This document shows, in pieces, positions 24,486-32,824 of a stretch of DNA of 64,000 bases. Within the stretch, counting starts at the first letter, position 1, and each line of letters starts with the position of its first letter. This DNA is from Intestinimonas massiliensis (ex Afouda et al. 2020) (lineage in GTDB: Bacteria > Bacillota > Clostridia > Oscillospirales > Oscillospiraceae), in the NCBI RefSeq assembly GCF_001244995.1, contig NZ_LN869529.1, positions 1,033,264 to 1,097,263 of the forward strand, written 5' to 3'. A model generated the notes under the pieces. The model had not been told where the DNA came from. It saw nothing but the letters and a program-made list of their open reading frames with translations, and made no database searches. A program made the position numbers and the translations under genes.

Positions 24486-25385
24486 ATGTTGACACGATTA
24501 TCCCAGCGGGGCCGCGTCATCGTCTTTCTGCTGACTGCCGCCCTGGCCGTCACTCTGGTTACAGGCTCCGCGACGCCCCGCACCACCTATATCATCACCG
24601 ACGGTGACGTGATCACCACGGTGGAGGGCTACGCCGGAGAGCTGGACGGCGCACTGGAGCGGGCGGGCATCGCTCTCTCCGCTGCCGACCAGGTCCGGTC
24701 CGTCCGCGAGGACCGGGTCGTCCAGGTGGAGATTGCCCGCCCCCTCACCACTTATGAGACGGAGCTCGCCGAGCTGCTGCCCTACCAGACCGTCCGCCGT
24801 GAAAACCCCGAGCTGGAGCTGGGGCAGGAGCAGGTCGTCCAGACCGGCCGTCAGGGGCGGGTCATCGAGACCACCCGGATCGTCACCGATCCGGACGGCA
24901 CCGTGCACCGCTCTGATCTGGGGCGCTCTGTGGCGGAGGAGCCCGTAGACGAGATCGTGGAGTACGGCACCCGGCTGCCCGCCGTGGCCGCCTCCTACCT
25001 CAGCGTCACCAGCGACGTGCTCACCCATGTGAACGCCGCGGAGGACGGCAGCGGCGTCCTTACCACCGCCTCCGGCCAGACGCTGCGTTACGCCAGGGCC
25101 CTCACCGTCAAGGCCACCGCCTACACCACGGAGCGCCAGTCCTGGAAAAAGACCGCCACCGGCACCATCGCCCGGGTAGGCGCCATCGCCGTGGACCCCA
25201 AGGTCATTCCCTATGGCACCCGCATGTATATCGTCTCCTCCGACGGCACCATCACCTACGGCGTTGCCACGGCGGAGGACTGTGGCGGCAGCATCAAAGG
25301 CAACCGGGTCGATCTCTTCTTCGACACCTACAGTGAATGCATCAACTTCGGCGTCCGTAGCTGCACCGTCTATATCCTGGACTAA
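24486..25385 (+). CDS. Secreted G5/3D-domain cell-wall protein (YabE/Rpf-like)
   Basis: A 299-aa exported protein. An N-terminal signal/TM segment (about 9-27) is followed by a DUF348-like repeat (I-x-D-G-D-V-I-T-T-V-E-G-Y), a G5 domain (about 95-165, with V-x-T-G-R-Q-G) and a C-terminal 3D domain (about 210-299). The three conserved Asp positions of the 3D domain are seen in A-V-D-P, A-E-D-C-G-G-x-I-K-G-N-R-V-D and F-F-D-T. Such proteins are lytic-transglycosylase-like cell-wall remodelling factors (YabE, YocH, YuiC group). The family is secure; cleavage specificity is not. Confidence 0.88.
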   Translation: MLTRLSQRGRVIVFLLTAALAVTLVTGSATPRTTYIITDGDVITTVEGYAGELDGALERAGIALSAADQVRSVREDRVVQVEIARPLTTYETELAELLPYQTVRRENPELELGQEQVVQTGRQGRVIETTRIVTDPDGTVHRSDLGRSVAEEPVDEIVEYGTRLPAVAASYLSVTSDVLTHVNAAEDGSGVLTTASGQTLRYARALTVKATAYTTERQSWKKTATGTIARVGAIAVDPKVIPYGTRMYIVSSDGTITYGVATAEDCGGSIKGNRVDLFFDTYSECINFGVRSCTVYILD

Positions 25386-25393
25386 ACCCATCC

Positions 25394-25424
25394 GGAAAAC
25401 CACCTCCCACTGAGGTGGTTTTCC
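25394..25424 (+). terminator. Terminator of the 3D-protein gene
   Basis: GGAAAACCACCT (25394-25405) pairs with AGGTGGTTTTCC (25413-25424) just after the stop codon. Confidence 0.8.
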
Positions 25425-25458
25425 ATACGCTCCGGCCACAATTTTAATCTGGTTATTC

Positions 25459-25487
25459 TTGACTTCCCTTTGGTCCAATGATACAAT
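25459..25487 (+). promoter_or_regulatory. Promoter of the degV-like gene
   Basis: TTGACT (25459-25464), 17-bp spacer, TACAAT (25482-25487), with transcription start about 28 nt before the ATG. Confidence 0.88.
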
Positions 25488-25521
25488 CTAATTTACAATA
25501 CCAGATTAGGAGATTCTTTTT

Positions 25522-26358
25522 ATGAGTTTCAAAATTATTGTGGACAGTTGCTGCGACCTGACCCCCTCCCTCCTGCGGGAGCCCTGCTACAGCAGCGTCC
25601 CCCTCACCATCCGGGTGGGGGACAAGGTTATCGTGGATGACGCCGCCTTCGACCAGGCGGAGCTGCTGTGGCGGATGAAGGAAAGCGAGAGCGCTCCCCA
25701 GACCTCCTGCCCCTCCCCCGCCCAGTATCTGGACGCTTTTGACTGCGGCGCCGACGAGCTGTACGTGGTCACCCTCTCCGCCCTGCTGTCCGGCTCCCAT
25801 AACAGCGCCCAGCAGGCCCGGCAGATCTGGCTGGAGGAGCATCCGGATGCCAAGGTGCACATCTTCAATTCCTGTTCCGCCTCGGCCGGGGAGGCGCTTT
25901 TGGCCATGAAGATCCGGGAATTTGCCTCTCAGGGTCTGCTCTTCCAGCAGGTCATCCGCGAAGTGGACCGCTTCTCCCGGGACATGCAGACCCTGTTCGT
26001 GCTGGAGTCCCTGGACAATCTGCGGAAGAACGGGCGGCTCACCGGACTGCAGTCGGTGGTCACCGGGGCCCTGCGCATCAAGCTGCTGATGGGGGCCACT
26101 CCCGAGGGAGAAATCTGCAAAAAGGGTCAGGCCATCAGCATCAAACAGGCTCTGTCCAAAATGGTGGAGCTGATGGTCAAGGACGCCAAGCATGTGGGCC
26201 GGACCCTGGTGCTCTCCCACTGCAACTGCCTGGAACGGGCCTTCCAGCTCAAGGAGATGGTGCTCAAGGCCTGTCAGTTCCGGGACGTCGTCATTGTGGA
26301 GACCAGGGGCATCAGCACCGTCTACGCCAACGACGGCGGTATCGTCGCCGCCTATTGA
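25522..26358 (+). CDS. DegV family fatty-acid-binding protein
   Basis: A 278-aa DegV/FakB-type protein. It starts F-K-I-I-V-D-S-C-C-D-L-T and has T-L-S-A-L-L-S-G-S-H-N-S-A around 95-107, where the S-G-(T/S) element contacts the fatty-acid carboxylate. Further blocks are E-S-L-D-N-L-R-K-N-G-R-L and the C-terminal G-P-G-like loop. FakB proteins present fatty acids to the kinase FakA for phospholipid synthesis. No fakA is nearby, so it is a stand-alone copy; ligand unknown. Confidence 0.9.
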   Translation: MSFKIIVDSCCDLTPSLLREPCYSSVPLTIRVGDKVIVDDAAFDQAELLWRMKESESAPQTSCPSPAQYLDAFDCGADELYVVTLSALLSGSHNSAQQARQIWLEEHPDAKVHIFNSCSASAGEALLAMKIREFASQGLLFQQVIREVDRFSRDMQTLFVLESLDNLRKNGRLTGLQSVVTGALRIKLLMGATPEGEICKKGQAISIKQALSKMVELMVKDAKHVGRTLVLSHCNCLERAFQLKEMVLKACQFRDVVIVETRGISTVYANDGGIVAAY

Positions 26359-26361
26359 ACG

Positions 26362-26404
26362 AAAAAGGTGCCGGAACCAAAGAATTGGTTCCGGCACCTT
26401 TTTT
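26362..26404. terminator. Bidirectional terminator between degV-like and GNAT genes
   Basis: A 19-bp stem AAAAAGGTGCCGGAACCAA (26362-26380) / TTGGTTCCGGCACCTTTTT (26385-26403), with T-runs in both directions, serving two convergent genes. Confidence 0.93.
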
Positions 26405-26409
26405 GGCGT

Positions 26410-26919
26410 CTATCGCTCCTTGCCCACGGGCCGCAGGCGGGCCATAACGTACTCGTCCACATAGCGGCCATTTCGCACGGTGGTCATACGCTTGCACCCC
26501 TCCTTCTCAAAGCCCAGCTTTTCATAGAGGTGGATGGCCTTAACGTTGTCAGTGAACACCTCCAGCTCCACCCGGACCAGCATGAGCCAATTGTCGGCCA
26601 GATCCAGCACCGCCTGCATCAGCGCGGTACCCACGCCCTTCCCCTGCCAGTCGGTGTGGACAAAAATGCCCACGTCGGCCGTGTGGCGCATCCGAAGCTG
26701 GGGCTTCACCTTAAGCCCCACCACACCGATAACCGTGCCGTCCGGGGTCACAGCCACAAAATTGTGGTCGTCGGGCCCCAGCGACGCGATGCCGTCCTGG
26801 TTGCGCTTGACCCGCTCCGAGGGCAATCCCAGCGTGTTCTCGAATACCCCCGGCATCCGACGCAGGGCGTTAAAGCCCTCCGCGTCCTGCGGCCCAATGG
26901 GTCGTATGCTGTATTCCAT
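26410..26919 (-). CDS. GNAT family N-acetyltransferase
   Basis: A 169-aa GNAT protein. The acetyl-CoA motif A is V-G-I-F-V-H-x-x-W-Q-G-K-G-V-G-T-A-L (Q/RxxGxG/A, about 85-102), and L-Y-E-K-L-G-F-E-K-E-G is motif B. The layout resembles RimJ/PhnO-like and spermidine acetyltransferases. Substrate is unknown. It follows the DHHW-protein gene by 14 nt with a strong RBS (GAGGAGG), so it is the third gene of the MBOAT operon; a role in surface modification is only suggested by that context. Confidence 0.85.
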   Translation of the reverse strand: MEYSIRPIGPQDAEGFNALRRMPGVFENTLGLPSERVKRNQDGIASLGPDDHNFVAVTPDGTVIGVVGLKVKPQLRMRHTADVGIFVHTDWQGKGVGTALMQAVLDLADNWLMLVRVELEVFTDNVKAIHLYEKLGFEKEGCKRMTTVRNGRYVDEYVMARLRPVGKER

Positions 26920-26933
26920 CTCTCTTCCTCCTC

Positions 26934-28121
26934 TTATCGAATGTTTCCATTGCCTTCGGTGGACAGATATGCGGTGTCGTCCCGGATACAGATCACCACA
27001 TCCGGCCGATACTCCTCCAAATACTCCAAAATACCCTTCTGGTCATAATAGCGCAGATCCAAACTGCGGGTCTCATTGAAGCCGGTATAGAACAGGGTCT
27101 CCAGCGGATTCGTGAACGAGTCCCCAAAAATCAGCAGATTGGGCAGCTCGGGCCGGTCCGTCCGGAGGATGGTCTCGGCCTTGTCGCCCCCCATATACAC
27201 GTCGTAGGTCACCTCTGCCGCCGGGTCCTCCGGCAGCTCGTACAGGGTCGCCGGAACCGGGGCCCCGTTGTCCGTCCGGGTAAAGGGGACAGGCGCGGCC
27301 TGCACTCCGATAGAGAGCTTCTCCGCCCCGGTCCACAGGCCGTAGAGCTTTCGGTTCCGGGACCCCAGGAAGGGATTGGGCGCGGGCACGATGGTCAGCT
27401 CCTCCTCTGTCAGCACCGGCAGGTTCCACCCCGTATCGGCATTGATATGCGCCATCATAGCCTGATAGGAGGCGAAAGCTCCCCGGTAGCTGAAATGATG
27501 GTCGGAGGCGGAGTAGCAGCCCGCTGGCCTCCCCTGGGCCGCGAATACGTCCCCCATATTCAGGAAATCCAGCCCTTTCTCCTCCATAGAAGCGGCAAAA
27601 GCGGCGGTCATACCGTCTACATGCCATTTGCGGTTTTCCAGATAATCCGGGTAGCGGTCGTAGAAATAGGAGCTCTGAAGAGGGACGCCCAAGTAATAGA
27701 ACCGGCCGCCCCAAGTCTCTAACGTCTCGTTCAGCCGGGCAAGGCCCTCGGTGACCTGGTCCGCCGTTTCGGCCAGATAGGCAAGGTCCCAGGTTCCATA
27801 TGTCTGGAAGGGCAGCAGCACGTCAGCGGCCACCACCACGTCGTTGACCACAGGCTTTTGCAGCAGCCGGTAGTCGATTTGGGTGTTGAGGCCCAACAGC
27901 CGGTCCCGGCTGGGGATGTGGTCGGTCAGCCAGGTATCCCAGGCGCTGAAGTATGCCCCGCTGAGCAGGTCCGCCGTCTGGTACTCCGGCATGGCTGCCA
28001 GAGTGCGGTTTTCATAATAAGAGGTCTGATTGTCCGCCCCCCGCAGGGCGATGAGCAGCGGCACCGCCGCCAGAATCCCCAAAAAGCACAGCAGGAAACC
28101 CATCTGTGAGGCCCGTTTCAT
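26934..28121 (-). CDS. DHHW/AlgX-like SGNH protein, partner of the MBOAT acyltransferase
   Basis: A 395-aa protein with one N-terminal TM/signal anchor (about 8-27) and an extracytoplasmic SGNH-like domain. S-D-H-H-F-S-Y-R-G (about 200) matches the family's D-H-H-[WF] motif, and F-G-D-S-F-T-N-P (about 330) supplies the serine. Members of this group (AlgJ/AlgX, PatB, DltD relatives) take acyl groups passed across the membrane by an MBOAT protein and attach them to surface glycans. ATG 28121 follows AAAGGGGG. The gene begins 14 nt after the MBOAT stop, so the pair forms an export-and-transfer module. The target polymer is unknown. Confidence 0.85.
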   Translation of the reverse strand: MKRASQMGFLLCFLGILAAVPLLIALRGADNQTSYYENRTLAAMPEYQTADLLSGAYFSAWDTWLTDHIPSRDRLLGLNTQIDYRLLQKPVVNDVVVAADVLLPFQTYGTWDLAYLAETADQVTEGLARLNETLETWGGRFYYLGVPLQSSYFYDRYPDYLENRKWHVDGMTAAFAASMEEKGLDFLNMGDVFAAQGRPAGCYSASDHHFSYRGAFASYQAMMAHINADTGWNLPVLTEEELTIVPAPNPFLGSRNRKLYGLWTGAEKLSIGVQAAPVPFTRTDNGAPVPATLYELPEDPAAEVTYDVYMGGDKAETILRTDRPELPNLLIFGDSFTNPLETLFYTGFNETRSLDLRYYDQKGILEYLEEYRPDVVICIRDDTAYLSTEGNGNIR

Positions 28122-28135
28122 GGCTTGTCCCCCTT

Positions 28136-29551
28136 TCAGAAGCGGAAATAGATGAAGGGATTGAAGCTGGAGCTCACCAGCCGCAGGAAGGACAGGCCAA
28201 ACATCCCCAGCGCGATGAGCTTGGGGCCCCAAGCCAAAAGGGCTTGGGCCGCAGCACCGCTCTTTGACTCCAGCCAGTTTTGGAGCCAGCTCTTGACGGG
28301 CATGGCCGCAGGGATGGCCAGGAGGAGTTCCCAACGAAATTCCAGCAGATAATAGGTGGTGCGGCCGTCAGTAAGCCCTCCCTGGGCAAAGCCCGCCATG
28401 GCCTGCAAAAACCGCACGGCATAGTCCAAGGTCTCGGCGCGGAACAGCACCCAACTCACGACAATCAACACCATGGCGTAAAGGTGTCGCAACGCCGCGG
28501 GAGCCCGCTCCAGAATTCTCCCCCAGCCGTACTTTTCTCCCAACAGCAACAGCCCGAAATAGAGGCCCCAGCACAGGAAATTCCACGCCGCCCCATGCCA
28601 CAGGCCGGTGAGCGCCCAGACCACCAGGATGTTGCGGATATGCTTCCAGTGGGCGCAGCGGTTGCCCCCCAGCGGAATATAGAGGTAATCCCGGAACCAG
28701 GTGGACAGGGAAATATGCCACCGCCGCCAGAACTCCGTGACGGACTGAGAGAGATACGGGTAGTTGAAATTCTCCAGGAAGTGAAAGCCGAACATCCGCC
28801 CCAAGCCGATGGCCATATCAGAATAGCCCGAAAAGTCGAAGTAGATCTGCCCCGTATAGGCCGCCGCCCCCAGCCAGGCCAGCGCGGTGGTCAGGAACTC
28901 CGGCCGGGTGGCATAGACCTGGTCGGCCAGCAGGCCGAGCTGGTTGGCCAGCAGCATTTTCTTGCCCAAGCCGAAGAGAAAGCGGACCGCTCCATCTGTA
29001 AACGCATCCAAAGTCTCCCGTCGGTTCCGGATCTCGTCCGCCACGGTGGTATAGCGGACAATGGGGCCCGCCACCAACTGGGGAAACAGGGAGATATAGA
29101 GCGCTACCCGCAGAGGGTTGCGTTCAGGCGCAGCCTCTCCCCGATAAACGTCCAGCACATAGCTCAACCCCTGAAAGGTAAAAAAGGAGATCCCGATGGG
29201 CAGCGCCACTTCCGGCACCGGAAGCCCGGTCCAGATGCGGTTCAGGTTTGCCCCCAGAAAGCCGGCATATTTGAACCAGCCCAGCAATCCCAGGTTGACT
29301 GCCGTCACCAGGCCCGTCCACAGCCTGCGTCTCCGTCGGTCCGGAGCGGCCAACAGGCCCCCCGCGTAGTTGACCGCGATGGAGAGCAGCATCAGCAGCA
29401 AAAATCGGGGGCCGCCATAGCCGTAAAAAAACAGGCTGAACAGCAGCAGGACCAGATTCCGTCCCTCTCGCAGACGGGCCGGCAGCAGAAAGTAGACCGC
29501 CAGCAACAGCGGTAAGAACACAAACAGAAAGCTGATGCTGCTAAAGACCAT
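28136..29551 (-). CDS. MBOAT family membrane-bound O-acyltransferase (AlgI/DltB-like)
   Basis: A 471-aa polytopic protein. It opens M-V-F-S-S-I-S-F-L-F-V-F-L-P, typical of AlgI-like MBOATs. It contains P-I-G-I-S-F-F-T-F-Q, Q-L-V-A-G-P-I-V-R-Y, Y-F-D-F-S-G-Y-S-D-M-A and F-W-R-R-W-H-I-S-L-S-T-W-F-R-D-Y-L-Y-I-P-L-G-G-N. The catalytic His is in L-T-G-L-W-H-G-A. About eleven hydrophobic segments are visible. It is the first gene of an operon with the DHHW protein and GNAT. RBS GGGAGG. No dltA/dltC is present, so D-alanylation of teichoic acid is unlikely; acetylation of a surface polysaccharide is the likelier role. Confidence 0.93.
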   Translation of the reverse strand: MVFSSISFLFVFLPLLLAVYFLLPARLREGRNLVLLLFSLFFYGYGGPRFLLLMLLSIAVNYAGGLLAAPDRRRRRLWTGLVTAVNLGLLGWFKYAGFLGANLNRIWTGLPVPEVALPIGISFFTFQGLSYVLDVYRGEAAPERNPLRVALYISLFPQLVAGPIVRYTTVADEIRNRRETLDAFTDGAVRFLFGLGKKMLLANQLGLLADQVYATRPEFLTTALAWLGAAAYTGQIYFDFSGYSDMAIGLGRMFGFHFLENFNYPYLSQSVTEFWRRWHISLSTWFRDYLYIPLGGNRCAHWKHIRNILVVWALTGLWHGAAWNFLCWGLYFGLLLLGEKYGWGRILERAPAALRHLYAMVLIVVSWVLFRAETLDYAVRFLQAMAGFAQGGLTDGRTTYYLLEFRWELLLAIPAAMPVKSWLQNWLESKSGAAAQALLAWGPKLIALGMFGLSFLRLVSSSFNPFIYFRF

Positions 29552-29588
29552 GAAGCGCCTCCCAATGCCGTATCAAAGCGTGTTGTAT

Positions 29589-29617
29589 AGGATACCACAA
29601 ACAAGCCTGTTTGCCAA
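29589..29617 (-). promoter_or_regulatory. Promoter of the MBOAT operon
   Basis: Minus strand TTGGCA (29617-29612), 17-bp spacer, TATCCT (29594-29589). It is back-to-back with the rsmA promoter, leaving about 35 bp between the two -35 boxes. Confidence 0.7.
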
Positions 29618-29651
29618 CTCTCTTTCCTGCATGCGCGCGCAGCACCAGTGA

Positions 29652-29680
29652 GTGACAAATGCTCAGAAAGCTGGTATAAT
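29652..29680 (+). promoter_or_regulatory. Promoter of rsmA
   Basis: GTGACA (29652-29657), 17-bp spacer, TATAAT (29675-29680). The predicted start near 29687 rules out upstream in-frame start codons for rsmA. Confidence 0.85.
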
Positions 29681-29714
29681 GCCTATACTTGACCGCAAAG
29701 GTGGAACATACGAT

Positions 29715-30566
29715 ATGGACCTGTGCAACATCAGCGACATCAAGGCCCTGCTGGGCCGACATGGCTTCCATTTTTCCAAATCCATGGGGCAGAACTTTCT
29801 GATCGCCTCCTGGGTGCCCGAGGATATGGTAGCCGGAGCCGGAGTGACCCGGGAAAACGGTGTGCTGGAAATCGGCCCCGGTATCGGCCCGCTCACCGTC
29901 CGGCTGTCCGGCGCGGCGGCCAAAGTCGTGGCCGTGGAGCTGGACCGCGCCCTTCTCCCTGTGCTGGCCGAGACCTTGGCCGGGCGGGACAACGTACAGG
30001 TCGTCCCCGGGGATATCCTCAAGCTGGACCTGGCCGCCCTGGTGGAGCGGGAGTTTTCCGGCCTGGTCCCCATGGCCTGCGCCAATCTGCCCTACAACAT
30101 CACCACGCCGGTGCTTACCGCCCTCATTGACTCCGGCCTCTTCTCCGCCATCACCGTAATGATCCAGCGGGAGGTGGCCGCACGGATCTGCGCCGCACCG
30201 GGCACCTCAGATTACGGGTCCTTTTCCGTCTACTGCCAGTACCACACCCTTCCCGAGCTTCTCTTCGACGTGCCCCCGGAGTGCTTCGTCCCCGCCCCCA
30301 AGGTGACCTCCTCGGTCATCCGTCTCACACCCAGGCCCGCCCCGCCGGTGGAGGTGGATCAAAAGCGCTTTTTCCAGGTGGTCAAAGCCGCCTTCGGTCA
30401 GCGCCGCAAAACTCTGCTCAACGCCCTGTCCGCCGGGCTGGGAGATTGCGGCGACAAGGAGCGGCTCCGGGCCGCCGTCGCGGCCTGCGGCCTTCCCCCC
30501 GATGTCCGCGGCGAGCGGCTGGGCATTCCGGAATTTGCCGCCCTGACCCGCGCGCTCTACTCCTGA
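29715..30566 (+). CDS. rsmA: 16S rRNA (adenine1518/1519-N6)-dimethyltransferase
   Basis: A 283-aa KsgA/RsmA enzyme that dimethylates two adenines in helix 45 of 16S rRNA. F-S-K-S-M-G-Q-N-F-L at the N-terminus is characteristic. SAM-binding V-L-E-I-G-P-G-I-G-P-L-T lies near 52-63 and the catalytic N-L-P-Y-N-I near 122. ATG 29715 lies 10 nt after AGGTGG and downstream of the predicted transcription start. Confidence 0.96.
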   Translation: MDLCNISDIKALLGRHGFHFSKSMGQNFLIASWVPEDMVAGAGVTRENGVLEIGPGIGPLTVRLSGAAAKVVAVELDRALLPVLAETLAGRDNVQVVPGDILKLDLAALVEREFSGLVPMACANLPYNITTPVLTALIDSGLFSAITVMIQREVAARICAAPGTSDYGSFSVYCQYHTLPELLFDVPPECFVPAPKVTSSVIRLTPRPAPPVEVDQKRFFQVVKAAFGQRRKTLLNALSAGLGDCGDKERLRAAVAACGLPPDVRGERLGIPEFAALTRALYS

Positions 30567-30592
30567 GCAGGCTCTTTTTGCACAAAACCCTG

Positions 30593-30623
30593 CAAATTCA
30601 AACGGCGATCCGTTTGAATTGCC
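30593..30623. promoter_or_regulatory. Palindrome between rsmA and pckG (operator or weak terminator)
   Basis: TTCAAACGG-CGAT-CCGTTTGAA (30597-30618) is a perfect 22-bp palindrome, extendable on both sides to GCAAATTC/GAATTGC with one bulged A. No T-run follows. It ends about 30 bp before the pckG -35 box, so it could be an operator for the carboxykinase gene. Confidence 0.55.
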
Positions 30624-30650
30624 ACTTCTCCGCCAATTCTTGGGTTTCCC

Positions 30651-30679
30651 TTGCAATTTGTATGGTTCTATCTTACAAT
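30651..30679 (+). promoter_or_regulatory. Promoter of pckG
   Basis: TTGCAA (30651-30656), 17-bp spacer, TACAAT (30674-30679); RBS AAAGGAGG follows before the ATG at 30718. Confidence 0.83.
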
Positions 30680-30717
30680 AATGACAACTCTCACCCACAC
30701 CAAAGGAGGCTCTTTTT

Positions 30718-32490
30718 ATGGAACTCACCCAAAATCGCGCAGTTTTGGACTGGATCGACCAGATGTTCAACCTGTGTCAGCCCGACTCCATCGTCTGGAT
30801 CGACGGCTCTGAAGCGCAGTTGGAGGAGCTGAGGGCTCAGGCGGTGGCCACCGGCGAACTGACCAAGCTGAACGAGGAAAAGCTGCCCGGCTGCTACCTG
30901 CACCGCACCGCCCCCAACGACGTGGCTCGGGTGGAGGACCGCACCTTCATCTGCTGCCGGAAGCAGGAGGACGCCGGCCCCACCAACAACTGGATGGACC
31001 CTCAGGAGATGTACGCCAAGCTCTTCCAACTGTATACCGGCGCCATGAAGGGCCGCACCATGTACGTCATCCCCTACTCCATGGGCGTGGTGGGCTCCCC
31101 CTTTGCCAAGTACGGCATCGAGCTCACCGACTCCATCTACGTAGTGCTCAATATGGCCATCATGACCCGGGTGGGGCGGCAGGTGCTGGACGCCCTGGGG
31201 GACTCGCCCGACTATGTCAAGGGTCTCCACGCCAAAGCGGACATTGATCCGGAGAACCGCTATATCGTCCACTTCCCCGAGGATAACACCATCATGAGCG
31301 TCAACTCCGGCTACGGCGGCAACGTGCTGCTGGGCAAGAAGTGCTTCGCTCTGCGCATCGCCTCCGTTCTGGGCCGGGATCAGGGCTGGATGGCCGAGCA
31401 TATGCTCATTCTGGGCATCCAGAACCCGCAGGGCGAGGTTCGCTATCTGGCCGCCGCCTTCCCCTCGGCCTGCGGCAAGACCAATCTGGCCATGCTCATC
31501 CCCCCTGAGCACTACCGCAAAGCCGGCTGGAAGGTCTGGTGCGTGGGCGACGATATCGCCTGGCTCCGTGTGGGCAAGGACGGCCGCCTATGGGCCATGA
31601 ACCCCGAGTACGGCTTTTTCGGTGTGGCGCCGGGCACCAATGAGAAGTCCAACCCCAATGCCCTGGCCTCCACCCGCGAGGGCACCATCTTCACCAATGT
31701 GGCCCTCAACCTGGACGACAACACCGTGTGGTGGGAGGGTCTGGACAAAAATCCGCCCCAGCACGCGCTGGACTGGCTGGGCAATCCCTGGAACGGCACC
31801 ACCTCCGGTGAAAAGGGCGCCCACCCCAACTCCCGCTTCACCGCTCCCGCCAAAAACTGCCCCTGTATCTCCCCGGAATTTGAACGCCCCACCGGCGTGC
31901 CCATCTCCGCCATCGTCTTCGGCGGCCGCCGGGCCAAAACCGCTCCCCTGGTCTATCAGTCCCGCGATTGGGACCATGGGGTCTTCGTAGGCTCCATTAT
32001 GGCCTCCGAGACCACCGCAGCCGCCGCCGGCGCGGTGGGCGTGGTCCGCCGGGACCCCATGGCCATGCTCCCCTTCTGCGGCTATCACATGGCCGACTAC
32101 TGGCAGCACTGGCTGGACATGGGCAAGGTGCTCGGCGAAAAGGCCCCTAAGATCTTCAACGTAAACTGGTTCCGCACCGACGACGAGGGCCACTTCATCT
32201 GGCCCGGCTTCGGCGATAATCTGCGGGTGCTGGAGTGGATCATGAAGCGCTGCTTTGACGAGGCCGACGCGGTGGACTCCCCCATCGGCTATCTGCCCAA
32301 GGCCGAGGACATCGACCTGGAGGACGCCGGCGTAGATCTGAACACTCTCAAGGGCCTGCTGGAGGTGGACCGGGCCCTTTGGCAGGAGGAGGCCGCCGGT
32401 ATCCACACCTTCTATCAGAAGTTCGGCAACAAGCTGCCCCAGGAGCTGTCCGATTCGCTGGAGGAGCTGGAGGCCCGTCTGGCCGAATAG
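30718..32490 (+). CDS. pckG: Phosphoenolpyruvate carboxykinase (GTP)
   Basis: A 590-aa GTP-dependent PEPCK converting oxaloacetate + GTP to PEP + CO2 + GDP, or the reverse, CO2-fixing direction common in fermenting gut bacteria. The kinase-1a P-loop F-P-S-A-C-G-K-T-N (about 250) contains the reactive cysteine of GTP-type enzymes. G-D-D-I-A-W-L, the N-P-E-Y-G-F-F-G-V-A-P-G-T block and F-G-G-R-R follow. Length fits the GTP class (about 600 aa), unlike the ATP enzyme (about 530). Single-gene unit with its own promoter and terminator. Confidence 0.97.
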   Translation: MELTQNRAVLDWIDQMFNLCQPDSIVWIDGSEAQLEELRAQAVATGELTKLNEEKLPGCYLHRTAPNDVARVEDRTFICCRKQEDAGPTNNWMDPQEMYAKLFQLYTGAMKGRTMYVIPYSMGVVGSPFAKYGIELTDSIYVVLNMAIMTRVGRQVLDALGDSPDYVKGLHAKADIDPENRYIVHFPEDNTIMSVNSGYGGNVLLGKKCFALRIASVLGRDQGWMAEHMLILGIQNPQGEVRYLAAAFPSACGKTNLAMLIPPEHYRKAGWKVWCVGDDIAWLRVGKDGRLWAMNPEYGFFGVAPGTNEKSNPNALASTREGTIFTNVALNLDDNTVWWEGLDKNPPQHALDWLGNPWNGTTSGEKGAHPNSRFTAPAKNCPCISPEFERPTGVPISAIVFGGRRAKTAPLVYQSRDWDHGVFVGSIMASETTAAAAGAVGVVRRDPMAMLPFCGYHMADYWQHWLDMGKVLGEKAPKIFNVNWFRTDDEGHFIWPGFGDNLRVLEWIMKRCFDEADAVDSPIGYLPKAEDIDLEDAGVDLNTLKGLLEVDRALWQEEAAGIHTFYQKFGNKLPQELSDSLEELEARLAE

Positions 32491-32504
32491 CAGCCTCCTT
32501 CAAA

Positions 32505-32541
32505 AGAGGAGCCGGGATTTTTCGGCTCCTCTCTTTTTTAT
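32505..32541 (+). terminator. Terminator of pckG
   Basis: AGAGGAGCCG (32505-32514) / CGGCTCCTCT (32523-32532) followed by CTTTTTTAT. Confidence 0.92.
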
Positions 32542-32824
32542 ATTCCATAATGTTATAATATGTGTAATATAAGAAGGTATTTTTATGGACGCGTCATTGT
32601 TCTGCGCACGAAAAAGGCTCTGAAGGTTTATATGAGCCCGGTCCGACAGCCGCTTCTGCGGACGCTGGGCGGCTGCCTGCCGCAGGACAAGGGCCGCATG
32701 ATTCATGCTCCAGCCATGTGCTGAATCGCGATCGCGTACATCGGCGGGGAACGGCAAAATTCATGGTGGCTTTCTGCGGCGGGATAAGGTAAACTGGGGC
32801 CAGACCATACTGCGGAGGATCGCT
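32542..32824 (+). promoter_or_regulatory. Leader region before the transglutaminase-like gene
   Basis: About 280 bp without a confirmed gene. TATAAT at 32555-32560 gives a possible -10 but has no good -35 (the region overlaps the pckG terminator T-run). A 12-codon reading frame (ATG 32584 to TGA about 32622) has a weak RBS (AGAAGG). CAGCCGC (about 32649) can pair with GCGGCTG (about 32667). It may be a structured leader; nothing known was recognised. Confidence 0.35.

Noticed and set aside
28136-29551. DltB of a teichoic-acid D-alanylation operon
   Set aside because: No dltA, dltC or dltD is nearby; the partner has the AlgX/DHHW motif instead.
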